DNA of 64,000 bases, from contig DJXD01000068.1 in NCBI GenBank assembly GCA_002449585.1, positions 33,675 to 97,674 on the forward strand, in the 5' to 3' direction. The stretch's first letter is position 1, and each line of letters begins with the position of its first letter. Below are positions 45,188 through 52,419 of the stretch, in pieces. Position numbers and translations under genes: made by a program. This DNA comes from Ruminococcus sp. UBA7013 (GTDB lineage Bacteria; Bacillota; Clostridia; Oscillospirales; Ruminococcaceae). The notes beneath the pieces were generated by a model. That model was not told where the DNA came from. It made no database searches and saw only the letters and a list, made by a program, of their open reading frames with translations.

Positions 45188-46307
45188 TATTTTTAAAAAA
45201 TATTGTGAGTTTCAGTTCTGCGCCCCGGCCTGATTTTTCATAATCAATTCTTGCAATTTTTGATTTCAAAAGTTGATTTTTATTTACTGCATCAGCATTC
45301 CGGAATTGTTCTGCGAATGCTTCGCCCATTACAGAAATCACAGCTTCATCTACACATTCCATCAGTGCCCCTGTTGTTTTTCCTTTGCATTTGGAAGATC
45401 TACATAAAACATGTGTTTTTCCGGTTTCCCTGACCCATCTCCGGCGCATCTGATGGCCGCAGTTTTTGCAGTATAGAATATCATGATAATAATTATATTG
45501 ATTTTGCTGTTTTTTTATCTTGATAAATTCCTGCATTTCTCCCTCAATTATTGCAGGATGCAGCCCCGGATAATAATTTTGCTTCCATGATACAAATCCA
45601 TAATAAACCGGATTTTTCAGAATTTTCCGGATACTTGTCTTTTCCCAGCATAAGCTTTTTCTTGGGGAGATGCTTTGCCGATTCAGTTCTTGTGCAATTG
45701 CTTGTGCGCCTTTTCCCTCTCTGGATAATGCATAAATCAGCCTGACAGTTTCAGCTTCTTCCGGTATGAATTCTAATGTGTGTACTTTAGGGGCAGGATG
45801 TATTTTTCGATATCCATAAGGCGCACAAGGGCTGATATAATTGCCTTCTTTTACTGCCGCCAGTCTTCCGGCCTGCATTCTTCTGCGGATGGTTCTGTAT
45901 TCTCTCCGGCTCATAAATAAACTAAATTCAAGATATTCTTCATCCGCTTCATTTTCCAGATGATATATTTTCTGAGGTGTAATAATTCTTGTCCCTGACT
46001 GCCGGAAAATTTCTTCAATTCTTCCCTGATCTATCGTGTTTCCCCTTGCCAGTCGTTCCACTTCCATGCAAAGTACTCCTGCATATATTCCTTCCTGCAC
46101 TGCCGCAAGCATAGCCTGCATTTGCGGCCTTGCGGCAATACTATCTCCACTGACAATTTCTTTATATTTCTTTCTGATTTCCAGATGATAGCTTTCCGCC
46201 AGCTCTGTCAAAATTCTCTCATGTCTGGCCAATGTTTCTCCTGCGCCATGCGCCTCTGCTTCTGCATCTGCTCTTGATTTTCTCAGATACATGCAATAAA
46301 ATTTCAT
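45177..46307 (-). CDS. Compact large serine recombinase
   Basis: 376 residues. Resolvase domain at the N-terminus with catalytic Ser11 in YLRKSRAD and conserved ERLARG; recombinase domain (YGYRKI, LNPVYYGFV-type segment KNPVYYGFVSW); zinc ribbon YCKNCGHQM...LCRSSKCKG; a very short C-terminal tail. Typical relatives (SpoIVCA, phage integrases) are 450-550 residues, so the coiled-coil insert is much reduced. AGGAGG lies 7 nt before the ATG; the TTG one codon upstream is less well placed. Its TAA stop is within the terminal repeat of the element. It should integrate or excise the element in cotJC. Confidence 0.9.
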   Translation of the reverse strand: MKFYCMYLRKSRADAEAEAHGAGETLARHERILTELAESYHLEIRKKYKEIVSGDSIAARPQMQAMLAAVQEGIYAGVLCMEVERLARGNTIDQGRIEEIFRQSGTRIITPQKIYHLENEADEEYLEFSLFMSRREYRTIRRRMQAGRLAAVKEGNYISPCAPYGYRKIHPAPKVHTLEFIPEEAETVRLIYALSREGKGAQAIAQELNRQSISPRKSLCWEKTSIRKILKNPVYYGFVSWKQNYYPGLHPAIIEGEMQEFIKIKKQQNQYNYYHDILYCKNCGHQMRRRWVRETGKTHVLCRSSKCKGKTTGALMECVDEAVISVMGEAFAEQFRNADAVNKNQLLKSKIARIDYEKSGRGAELKLTIFFKNINV

Positions 46308-46336
46308 CAATTTTCCTCCTAATTATTTTTTTGAAA

Positions 46337-46356
46337 TTGGTACTTTACTGTACCAA
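46337..46356. promoter_or_regulatory. Operator-like inverted repeat between recombinase and holin genes
   Basis: TTGGTAC-TTTACT-GTACCAA, a perfect 7-bp inverted repeat in the 91-bp divergent intergenic region. Position suggests a binding site for a regulator of recombinase expression or of the lysis genes. Confidence 0.55.
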
Positions 46357-46375
46357 AAATCGCCCGTTTTTATAT

Positions 46376-46404
46376 ATTATAAAAAGATAGGTGATTTTAT
46401 GCAA
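46376..46404 (-). promoter_or_regulatory. Possible promoter for the recombinase
   Basis: Minus-strand TTGCAT (46404-46399), 17-nt spacer, TATAAT (46381-46376). The -35 box overlaps the holin start codon. I do not find a convincing sigma-E or sigma-K match here. Confidence 0.5.
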
Positions 46405-46776
46405 TATCTTATCATGATCCTGATTATTTCCGGACTTGCTGTTTCTGATGTGATTACCGGCTGGATCAAAGCGCATCTGCAAAATGATTATTCCAGTAAA
46501 GCCATGAGAACAGGTCTTTATCACAAAACAGCGGAATTTGCTCTCATGTGTACCGCCTGCGGGCTGGAATATGGTATGGAACTGCTGGGAAATTATTATC
46601 AAAGCCCTGAATTGGCACATGTCGCCGGATCTGTCACAGCCTTCAGCGTTTTCATCTATATTACTGTCATGGAAATTATTTCTATTTTTGAAAATTTTGC
46701 TGAAATTAATCCTCAGGCAGAATGGGCTGTCCGCTTTATCCGGAAACTCCGGAATTTTGATGATACTAAAAAATAA
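46399..46776 (+). CDS. Phage-type holin
   Basis: 125 residues with three to four hydrophobic segments (YLIMILIISGLAVSDVITGW, FALMCTACGLEYGMELL, SVTAFSVFIYITVMEIISIFENF) and a charged C-terminus, the pattern of the phage_holin_4/TcdE-like family; SVFIYITVMEIISIFEN is characteristic. It would form membrane lesions releasing the endolysin encoded 14 nt downstream. AGGTG precedes the ATG. Presence in a sporulation-gene element suggests a role in mother-cell lysis or a phage relic. Confidence 0.82.
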   Translation: MQYLIMILIISGLAVSDVITGWIKAHLQNDYSSKAMRTGLYHKTAEFALMCTACGLEYGMELLGNYYQSPELAHVAGSVTAFSVFIYITVMEIISIFENFAEINPQAEWAVRFIRKLRNFDDTKK

Positions 46777-46790
46777 TAGGAGGTATTTTT

Positions 46791-47447
46791 ATGAATGAAA
46801 AACACATTTGGGATAAACTGCGCTCTATGGGTCTGACAACTGCCGGAACTGCCGCATTAATGGGGAATCTGTGCGCAGAATCTGCCCTTAATCCTAAAAA
46901 TCTTCAGAACAGCTATGAAAAAAAATTAGGTTATTCTGATGAATCCTATACGATCGCTGTCGATTCTGGCAGTTATTCTAATTTTATTCATGATGCTGCT
47001 GGTTATGGGCTGGCACAGTGGACTTTCTGGACTCGTAAACAAGCATTATTATCTTTTGCCAGAGAAAAAAAGACTTCTATCGGTGATCTGGATATGCAGC
47101 TTGATTTTCTTGTGCTGGAGCTGAAACAGCAATATCCTGCTGTCTGGAGTATTCTTCGAACCACAGATAATATCTGTGTGGCATCTGATGCTGTCATGTG
47201 TCAGTATGAACGTCCGGCAGATGTCTCTGCCGCCGCAAGAGCACAACGCACTCGACTGGGACAGAATTATGCTGATATGTTCAGTAAATCCGGCATTCGG
47301 AAACATGTTGTTGTTTCAGGAGATACGCTGACAAGAATCGCTGCCAGATATGGCACATCTGTTCAGGCCATTCTTCAGGCCAATCAAAACAGATACCCAG
47401 AAATGACCGCAGATTTGATATGTGTCGGCTGGGTGCTATATGTGTAA
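46791..47447 (+). CDS. Endolysin: phage tail-type lysozyme domain plus LysM
   Basis: 218 residues, no signal peptide. Residues 1-165 match the phage-tail lysozyme pattern (GTAALMGNLCAESALNPKNLQ with catalytic Glu, GYGLAQWTFWTRK, YERPADVSAAARAQR); residues about 170-218 are a LysM peptidoglycan-binding module (HVVVSGDTLTRIAARYGTSVQAILQAN). It should cleave peptidoglycan after crossing the holin lesion. AGGAGG precedes the start. The stop (GTGTAA) lies inside the terminal repeat of the element. Confidence 0.85.
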   Translation: MNEKHIWDKLRSMGLTTAGTAALMGNLCAESALNPKNLQNSYEKKLGYSDESYTIAVDSGSYSNFIHDAAGYGLAQWTFWTRKQALLSFAREKKTSIGDLDMQLDFLVLELKQQYPAVWSILRTTDNICVASDAVMCQYERPADVSAAARAQRTRLGQNYADMFSKSGIRKHVVVSGDTLTRIAARYGTSVQAILQANQNRYPEMTADLICVGWVLYV

Positions 47448-47480
47448 TATGATATTAATAAACTGCAATACCCTGTCAAC
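47440..47480. other. attR of the cotJC element
   Basis: ATGTGTAAT (47440-47448), 12 nt, AA (47461-47462), then cotJC codons from CTG (47463). The in-frame stop TAA at 47445-47447 prevents translation of the cotJC remainder without excision. Confidence 0.75.
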
Positions 47481-48074
47481 ATCAAAAACCCTAATCCCCA
47501 GATGGCACAGATTATTTTAAGCCAAGTGGGTGGGCCAGATGGAGAACTTACAGCATCCTTGCGGTATTTAAATCAGCGTTATGCTATGCCGACAGATGAA
47601 ATAAAAGGCCTCTTAACAGATATTGGAACAGAAGAACTAGCGCATTTAGAAATGGTCAGTGCAATTGTCTATCAGCTGACGAGGAATATGAAGCCGGAAG
47701 ATCTCAAAAAATATGGCTTTGATAAATATTTTGTAGATCATACTGCTGGAATTTATCCTGCTTCTGCTGCGGGTATGCCATTCACAGCGGCTTATTTTCA
47801 AACCAAAGGGGATGCTTTTGCGGATCTGACAGAAGATATGGCCGCTGAACAAAAAGCTCGTGCAACGTATGATAATATTTTAAGGCTGGCAGATGATCCA
47901 GATGTGATTGATCCGATTCGCTATTTGAGACAGCGTGAAATTGTGCATTTTCAGAGATTTGGAGAAGCCATGCGCATGGTACAGGATCGTTTGGATTCTC
48001 GTAATTTTTACGCCTGCAATCCTAGCTTTGATAAAAAATGCGGAAATGATTGTCCTAATCGCTGGAGAAAATAA
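47463..48074 (+). pseudogene. cotJC: cotJC main part (codons 8 onward), separated from its start
   Basis: Encodes LQYPVNIKNPNP then the manganese-catalase-like CotJC body: GGPDGELTASLRYLNQRY, LLTDIGTEELAHLEM (metal-ligand Glu/His), AEQKARATYDNIL, REIVHFQRFGEA (second metal pair). Rejoined with codons 1-7 the protein is 210 residues. An internal ATG at 47502 has no Shine-Dalgarno site and would lose the conserved N-terminus, so I regard it as not used. The C-terminal Cys-rich tail (CNPSFDKKCGNDC) is typical of clostridial CotJC. The sequence shows no decay, which argues the gene is still functional after excision. Confidence 0.88.
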
Positions 48075-48090
48075 AATCTTTCTTTATTTC

Positions 48091-48123
48091 ATTAGCACTC
48101 TGCTGAAATGGCAGAGTGCTAAT
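48091..48123 (+). terminator. Hairpin after cotJC with CIRCE-identical arms
   Basis: ATTAGCACTCTGC pairs perfectly with GCAGAGTGCTAAT around TGAAATG. It may end the cotJ operon, although only four T residues follow. The outer nonamers TTAGCACTC and GAGTGCTAA equal the CIRCE operator halves, but the spacer is 13 instead of 9 nt. Confidence 0.6.
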
Positions 48124-48138
48124 CTTTTAGCAAATCAC

Positions 48139-48167
48139 TTGACAAATTTTGATTTATCAGGTATAAT
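48139..48167 (+). promoter_or_regulatory. Sigma-A promoter of kinase/phosphatase/surface-protein operon
   Basis: TTGACA (48139-48144), 17-nt spacer, TATAAT (48162-48167): perfect consensus. Confidence 0.9.
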
Positions 48168-48206
48168 AGAAATGTATAAATCGTTTCCAAAAATATTAGA
48201 TTTCAT

Positions 48207-48249
48207 AGGAGGTGAATGGCTATTGTTAAAATTTAGCAATAGCTGAAAG
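48207..48249 (+). promoter_or_regulatory. Leader with strong Shine-Dalgarno, 6-codon ORF and hairpin before the repeat-protein start
   Basis: AGGAGG (48207-48212) is followed by ATG at 48216 opening MAIVKI-stop (to 48236). GCTATTG (48219-48225) pairs with CAATAGC (48237-48243). The real gene starts at 48250, 37 nt from the Shine-Dalgarno; folding the hairpin would shorten this to about 12 nt. Confidence 0.55.
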
Positions 48250-49143
48250 ATGGCAGTTTCTTTAAAACAAGTCCCTGAAAGCGGATTTCAAAATGAAGAG
48301 GTAAAGAAGAAAAATGAAGTGCCTGCTTCACCACAAAAAAATACATATTCTCAGCCGATCCAGAACCAGCCTGTGAATAATAATGTGTCTACGGCTACTG
48401 TTCGGAGAGATCGGGCAAATCAGATTCAGAACCAGCCTGTCAATAATAACATGTCTACAGCCACTGTTCGAAGAGATCGGACAAATCAGATCCAGAACCA
48501 GCCTGTGAATAATAACATGTCTACGCCTGTTGTCCGTAGAGATCGGACGAATCAGATCCAGAACCAGCCTGTCAATAATAACATGTCTACGGCTACTGTT
48601 CGAAGAGATCGGACGAATCAGATCCAGAACCAGCCTGTCAATAATAACATGTCTACGGCCACTGTTCGAAGAGATCGGACAAATCAGATCCAGAATCAGC
48701 CCGTGAATAATAACATGTCTACGCCTACTGTCCGTAGAGATCGGACAAATCAGATTCAGAATCAGCCTGTGAATAATAATATGTCTACGCCTATTGTCCG
48801 TAGAGATCGAACCAAGCAGATTCAGAATCAGCCTGTGAATAATAATATGTCTACGCCTATTGTCCGTAGAGATCGAACCAAGCAGATTCAGAATCAGCCT
48901 GTGAATGATAGCGTGTCTACACCTATTGCCCGTAGAGATCGGACAAATCAGATCCAGAATCAGCCTGTCAATGATAGCGTTCGGAGAGATCGGACAAATC
49001 AGATGAGTCAACATTCACAGGAACAGCAGGAAATTTCTAATGCAGCTATTAATCAGGCATATAGTCAAATTTGTAATAGCTTCGGGGATGAATCTTCTGA
49101 AGAAGAAGAACGCATTACCAGAGTTGGCCTCAGAAGAAGATAA
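48250..49143 (+). CDS. 22-residue tandem-repeat protein, possible multi-phosphorylation substrate
   Basis: 297 residues, hydrophilic, no signal peptide. Residues 37-234 are nine copies of a 22-residue unit (IQNQPVNNN-MSTATVRRDRTNQ), followed by a tenth copy missing five residues. The C-terminus is acidic then basic (EDESSEEEERITRVGLRRR-like). Each unit carries Ser/Thr near Arg (STxTVRRDRT), a plausible basophilic kinase site. PP2C phosphatase and Ser/Thr kinase genes follow directly, so it may be their substrate; this is inference. An in-frame stop at 48244 fixes the start at 48250 or later. Confidence 0.7.
   Translation: MAVSLKQVPESGFQNEEVKKKNEVPASPQKNTYSQPIQNQPVNNNVSTATVRRDRANQIQNQPVNNNMSTATVRRDRTNQIQNQPVNNNMSTPVVRRDRTNQIQNQPVNNNMSTATVRRDRTNQIQNQPVNNNMSTATVRRDRTNQIQNQPVNNNMSTPTVRRDRTNQIQNQPVNNNMSTPIVRRDRTKQIQNQPVNNNMSTPIVRRDRTKQIQNQPVNDSVSTPIARRDRTNQIQNQPVNDSVRRDRTNQMSQHSQEQQEISNAAINQAYSQICNSFGDESSEEEERITRVGLRRR
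48358..49002 (+). repeat. 66-bp tandem repeats (about 9.8 copies)
   Basis: Coding repeats in one frame, period 66 bp. Copies 7 and 8 are identical over their full length, indicating recent duplication; the last copy lacks 15 bp. Confidence 0.9.
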
Positions 49144-49157
49144 TGGAGTAAAAAGCA

Positions 49158-49895
49158 ATGAGTTTATTTTGTTCTGGTGTTTCCGCACAATGTGAAACTA
49201 TGAAACATATAAATCAAGATGATTTTGGTTTCGTCAGACTGCTGGACAATCAGCAGTCTGAAATTACTGCCGCCATTGTGGCAGATGGCGTTTCAAATAG
49301 CTTTAATGGAAAATATGCTAGTTATAATACTGTCAGATGGTGGATTGAATGGGCACAAACCTATTTCGCAGATCATGCATTTGAATTGCAGGAAACAGCG
49401 GAACAGATTCAGCAGGAAATGGAACAGTATAATGATATGCTGAATGCCTTTTCTGAAAAGAATTCAGATGAAGATACTTGCTGTACTGTGTGCGGTATTA
49501 TAACAGATGGTACTGTGATGATTATTTTCAATGCAGGTGATAGCCGTGCATATGAAATTCAGCCTTCCGGAAAAATCCGTTGCCTGACACAGGATGATGT
49601 CGGAGAGGACGGGAAAAGCATTTCTATGCATATTGGCGGAAAGAATAAAGGAGAAGTGCAAATTTCATTTTTTACGGAAAATTTCAATGCAGAAAATAAA
49701 TATCTGCTCTGCACAGATGGAATGTACAGGCATTTGCGTTTTGCTGATTGGCATGAAAAGTTTTTTTCCGCCAATAATCGAAAATTGGGCGTGATTCTGT
49801 TGACACAGATCGCTGATTTTCTTCAAGATCATGGCGAGCTGGATGATATTACAGGTATATTACTTTCCGCAGAGCAGGAGGAACAAGATGGATAA
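49158..49895 (+). CDS. PP2C-family protein phosphatase
   Basis: 245 residues, cytoplasmic. PPM/PP2C motifs in order: INQDDFGF (metal Asp), AIVADGVSN, IIFNAGDSRAYEI, CTDGMYRHL and DDITGILL at the C-terminus. It removes phosphate from Ser/Thr, metal-dependently, presumably opposing the kinase encoded next, whose start overlaps its stop by 8 nt. GGAG lies upstream of the start. Confidence 0.9.
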   Translation: MSLFCSGVSAQCETMKHINQDDFGFVRLLDNQQSEITAAIVADGVSNSFNGKYASYNTVRWWIEWAQTYFADHAFELQETAEQIQQEMEQYNDMLNAFSEKNSDEDTCCTVCGIITDGTVMIIFNAGDSRAYEIQPSGKIRCLTQDDVGEDGKSISMHIGGKNKGEVQISFFTENFNAENKYLLCTDGMYRHLRFADWHEKFFSANNRKLGVILLTQIADFLQDHGELDDITGILLSAEQEEQDG

Positions 49896-51579
49896 TATTG
49901 AAGATTATCAGATTATATCATTTATTTCTGTAGGCGGCGAAAGTATTGTATTCATGGGAGTGAAGGAGTCTGTTGGAAGAACTTACGCTATGAAATTCCG
50001 CAGTACAGAATACTGGAATGAATTTTATGATTATGAGAGAAAAACATTTCATGCATTAGAACAATGCAGTGCAAGCAAAATTGCAGGCATGATCCAGATG
50101 ATTCCTCATGCAATGCAGAAGGAATTGTTTCGAATGGTGCCGAAAGCATATCAGAAAAATGAAAATTGCAAAAAATTGATTCTGCCCTATTTTCAATTTT
50201 TCTGTATTATTGAGGATTATATTCCTGGATGGAATATGAAAGATTATTGTGAAGGCGCACCAGATAAAAATATTGAACCGCATACGCCGGGGGAAAATGC
50301 CAGTTATGAAGAGGTTGTAGAATTTCAGAAGAAATTGCTGAACTGGACAAAGCAATTCTGTGAAATCATGATGAGAATTACCAATGAAAAGCATTATTTG
50401 CATTTGGATATTAAAGGCGATAATATCATGATTCAGCCAGAAACAGAATCTCTTGTGATTGTCGATCTGGGAAAAGCTCTGGAAATTTCTTCGATGCAGA
50501 AACCAATTTCATTAAAAGAAGAGTTTCATGTGCAGGAAGTTGGCATATATGGAACGCCAGGCTATGCATCACCGGAATGCTGTGATGAAATAGATGCAAA
50601 ACGTGCGTTGAAATATAATAATACTGGATCTGCTGGCATTCAAAGTGATATTTTTTCTTTTGGGGCGACTTTATGGGAATGTATCAATGCCAACTCTGGA
50701 ATCAGGATTTGTATGGCGGAAGATGGTTATTTTCGGCGTGATCTGTTTCATACGCCAGAGGGCTATATTCCGGAAATGGAAGAAATCATTGTCAAATGCA
50801 CAGAGAAAGATCCTCAGAAAAGATATCAGACTTATGAAGAATTAAAGGCGGCGGCCATTCATGCAGAAAAACAACTTGCTTTGCGTGACAAGCCGTCACG
50901 GGCATTGCTGGCAGTCAGCATTATGACGGGAATTGTAGCTCTGCTTCTGGCAATTACTTTATTAATCAATATCCGGGCGCAGGGATTGACGTTTGAAATT
51001 GCTAAAAATAATCTTGATGAATTAGCTGTCAGCTATACAGAGCATGATCTTACAGAATATAAAGAAGCGGCGGCGGCATTGATTCAGGCAGATGAAACAA
51101 GGGAATCTTCTTATTTTGATATTTTAAATATTTCTTATCAAAGCAATGATGAGGATACTATCAGCAGAGAAGAGTTTGAAGAAGTGCTTTTATCTACCAT
51201 CAGCCACACGGAAAACCCGGAATTGAAAAAGCAATATATTGATACTATTATGCAGCATGTGAAAGAACAGGATATCCGCTCGATTGTGGAAACAATTGTA
51301 GTCAAGCAGACAGGAGCTCTAAATGGGGGACAGGATTGCATTGGCTATGAAATAGCAGAGGCGATTTCTAATTATATGACTTCTTCAGTAGATTCTTATC
51401 AGCGGCTGATTACTTATAAAGATATGCCAGAATATAAAACAACATTGATGTACCTCGCAAGAATTCTTGAAAATGATTCCAGTCTGATCAGTCAAATTGC
51501 AGAAAGTACAGATCAGCCACAAGAAAAAGTAAAAGAACAGCTGGAAGATATTAGAATCAGAGGTGAAATGCGTGGATAA
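49888..51579 (+). CDS. Membrane Ser/Thr protein kinase
   Basis: 563 residues. Eukaryotic-type kinase domain (10-320): atypical glycine loop SVGGESIVF, Lys36 in YAMKF, catalytic loop HLDIKGDN (Asp174, HLD instead of HRD), VDLGKA (Asp193 of DFG, here DLG), and GYASPE. A membrane helix near residues 338-360 (LLAVSIMTGIVALLLAITLLI) separates it from an extracytoplasmic helical domain with no PASTA repeats. AGGAGG precedes the ATG chosen. It probably senses an outside signal and phosphorylates cytoplasmic partners such as the repeat protein. Confidence 0.88.
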   Translation: MDNIEDYQIISFISVGGESIVFMGVKESVGRTYAMKFRSTEYWNEFYDYERKTFHALEQCSASKIAGMIQMIPHAMQKELFRMVPKAYQKNENCKKLILPYFQFFCIIEDYIPGWNMKDYCEGAPDKNIEPHTPGENASYEEVVEFQKKLLNWTKQFCEIMMRITNEKHYLHLDIKGDNIMIQPETESLVIVDLGKALEISSMQKPISLKEEFHVQEVGIYGTPGYASPECCDEIDAKRALKYNNTGSAGIQSDIFSFGATLWECINANSGIRICMAEDGYFRRDLFHTPEGYIPEMEEIIVKCTEKDPQKRYQTYEELKAAAIHAEKQLALRDKPSRALLAVSIMTGIVALLLAITLLINIRAQGLTFEIAKNNLDELAVSYTEHDLTEYKEAAAALIQADETRESSYFDILNISYQSNDEDTISREEFEEVLLSTISHTENPELKKQYIDTIMQHVKEQDIRSIVETIVVKQTGALNGGQDCIGYEIAEAISNYMTSSVDSYQRLITYKDMPEYKTTLMYLARILENDSSLISQIAESTDQPQEKVKEQLEDIRIRGEMRG

Positions 51580-52000
51580 TTTAAATTTTTTCGACAGAAA
51601 AATTGTAGAGAATAATGAAGTACTGCAATCACTTCGGGTTTATAGCATTGGTCTGGGAATTTTATTAGTTATTCTAATTGCGGTATTGATTATTTTGATT
51701 ATCAGAAAAAAAAGCAATCAAGATTTAGTTTCTAGAACAAAGAAAAATACAAAATTTGCAGAATTTTACATTCGTCAGCTGGCAGAGAATCCCCCGGAAA
51801 AGAAACAGCAAACAGAGGTAACACCATTATTAACACATACCTCTCCGACACCCGTTCCCCAGCCTGAACCTGTTTCTGAACCGGAAACTGCTCCGCAACA
51901 AGAACCAACATTCCGAACTTCTCCGATCCAGCAGATAGATACCGGAGATCCACAAGTATTGGAAATTTATTTCCAGTATGATGATAATTATAAAATATGA
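51572..52000 (+). CDS. Single-pass membrane protein in kinase operon
   Basis: 142 residues from a GTG start 8 nt after GAGG, overlapping the kinase gene by 8 nt. One membrane helix (GLGILLVILIAVLIILIIR) and a Pro/Glu-rich cytoplasmic or external tail with TPLLTHTSPTPVPQPEP. No family recognised; the Thr-rich tail could be a kinase target. Confidence 0.6.
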   Translation: MDNLNFFDRKIVENNEVLQSLRVYSIGLGILLVILIAVLIILIIRKKSNQDLVSRTKKNTKFAEFYIRQLAENPPEKKQQTEVTPLLTHTSPTPVPQPEPVSEPETAPQQEPTFRTSPIQQIDTGDPQVLEIYFQYDDNYKI

Positions 52001-52419
52001 AACAGAAAGTGATTTTTCTGAATGTGCTTTCTTGTCTTTGTTTTTTCTGCTCTTCAGGGAGTCTGCTAAGTGTGCCTTTTCTGCATCTGGAAGAAGCACA
52101 TCCGCCGATTGCAAATCTGTTTGCCGGAATGTTCTGGGGCGGTTTGCTGATCGGCTGGATTCTGCAAATCAGAATCCGCAAATTCGGAGCAGAACGCCAG
52201 CCAGTGAAAAAAGCAAATCTGTTTTTAATCTTAACGGCCATATTTTCAGCAATCCTGATTTTTCTTCTTGTTTTCAAAAAAGAAGCGATCTTATGGACAT
52301 CTGCTGATATGGCATTATTATGTTTTTCTGTGGAGTTATATTTTAGCATGAAATGGAGGTATTCAGATGAAAAAAAGAGTGATCAGCTTTCTGATTGCGA
52401 TGAGCGTTTTATGCAGTGA
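51997..52419 (+). CDS. Four-helix membrane protein in kinase operon
   Basis: 140 residues with about four membrane helices (LNVLSCLCFFCSSGSLL, LFAGMFWGGLLIGWIL, LFLILTAIFSAILIFLLVF, ADMALLCFSVELYF). Overlaps the preceding gene by ATGA and the giant surface-protein gene by 53 nt. Could be an export or assembly factor for the latter; no family recognised. Confidence 0.6.
   Translation: MKQKVIFLNVLSCLCFFCSSGSLLSVPFLHLEEAHPPIANLFAGMFWGGLLIGWILQIRIRKFGAERQPVKKANLFLILTAIFSAILIFLLVFKKEAILWTSADMALLCFSVELYFSMKWRYSDEKKSDQLSDCDERFMQ

Larger units (their letters stand above)
45164..47462. mobile_element. 2.3-kb skin-like intervening element in cotJC
   Basis: Encodes only a serine recombinase (minus), a holin and a lysozyme-LysM endolysin (plus), with the recombinase and endolysin genes running to the very ends: both stop codons lie inside the terminal inverted repeats. 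Removing it rejoins cotJC as ...YDKK-LQYPV. Joining the two ends head to tail gives a symmetric site ATGTGTAAT-N12-AA-N12-ATTACACAT, as expected for a large serine recombinase attP. The two arms also share GATA two bases inside each repeat. Sporulation-specific excision is inferred from the host gene and recombinase type; it is not shown by sequence alone. Confidence 0.85.

Noticed and set aside
47502..48074. cotJC as an intact gene starting at the internal ATG
   Set aside because: No Shine-Dalgarno precedes 47502, and the conserved N-terminal codons LQYPVNIKNPNP are encoded directly upstream in frame, joined by the fragment after cotJB.
48358..49002. 66-bp direct repeats as a possible CRISPR array
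   Set aside because: There are no unique spacers; the repeats are contiguous, keep one reading frame and encode a 22-residue unit.
48328..49014. 228-codon ORF antisense to the repeat gene
   Set aside because: It exists only because the 66-bp repeats lack stops in that frame; no ribosome-binding site and no family resemblance.
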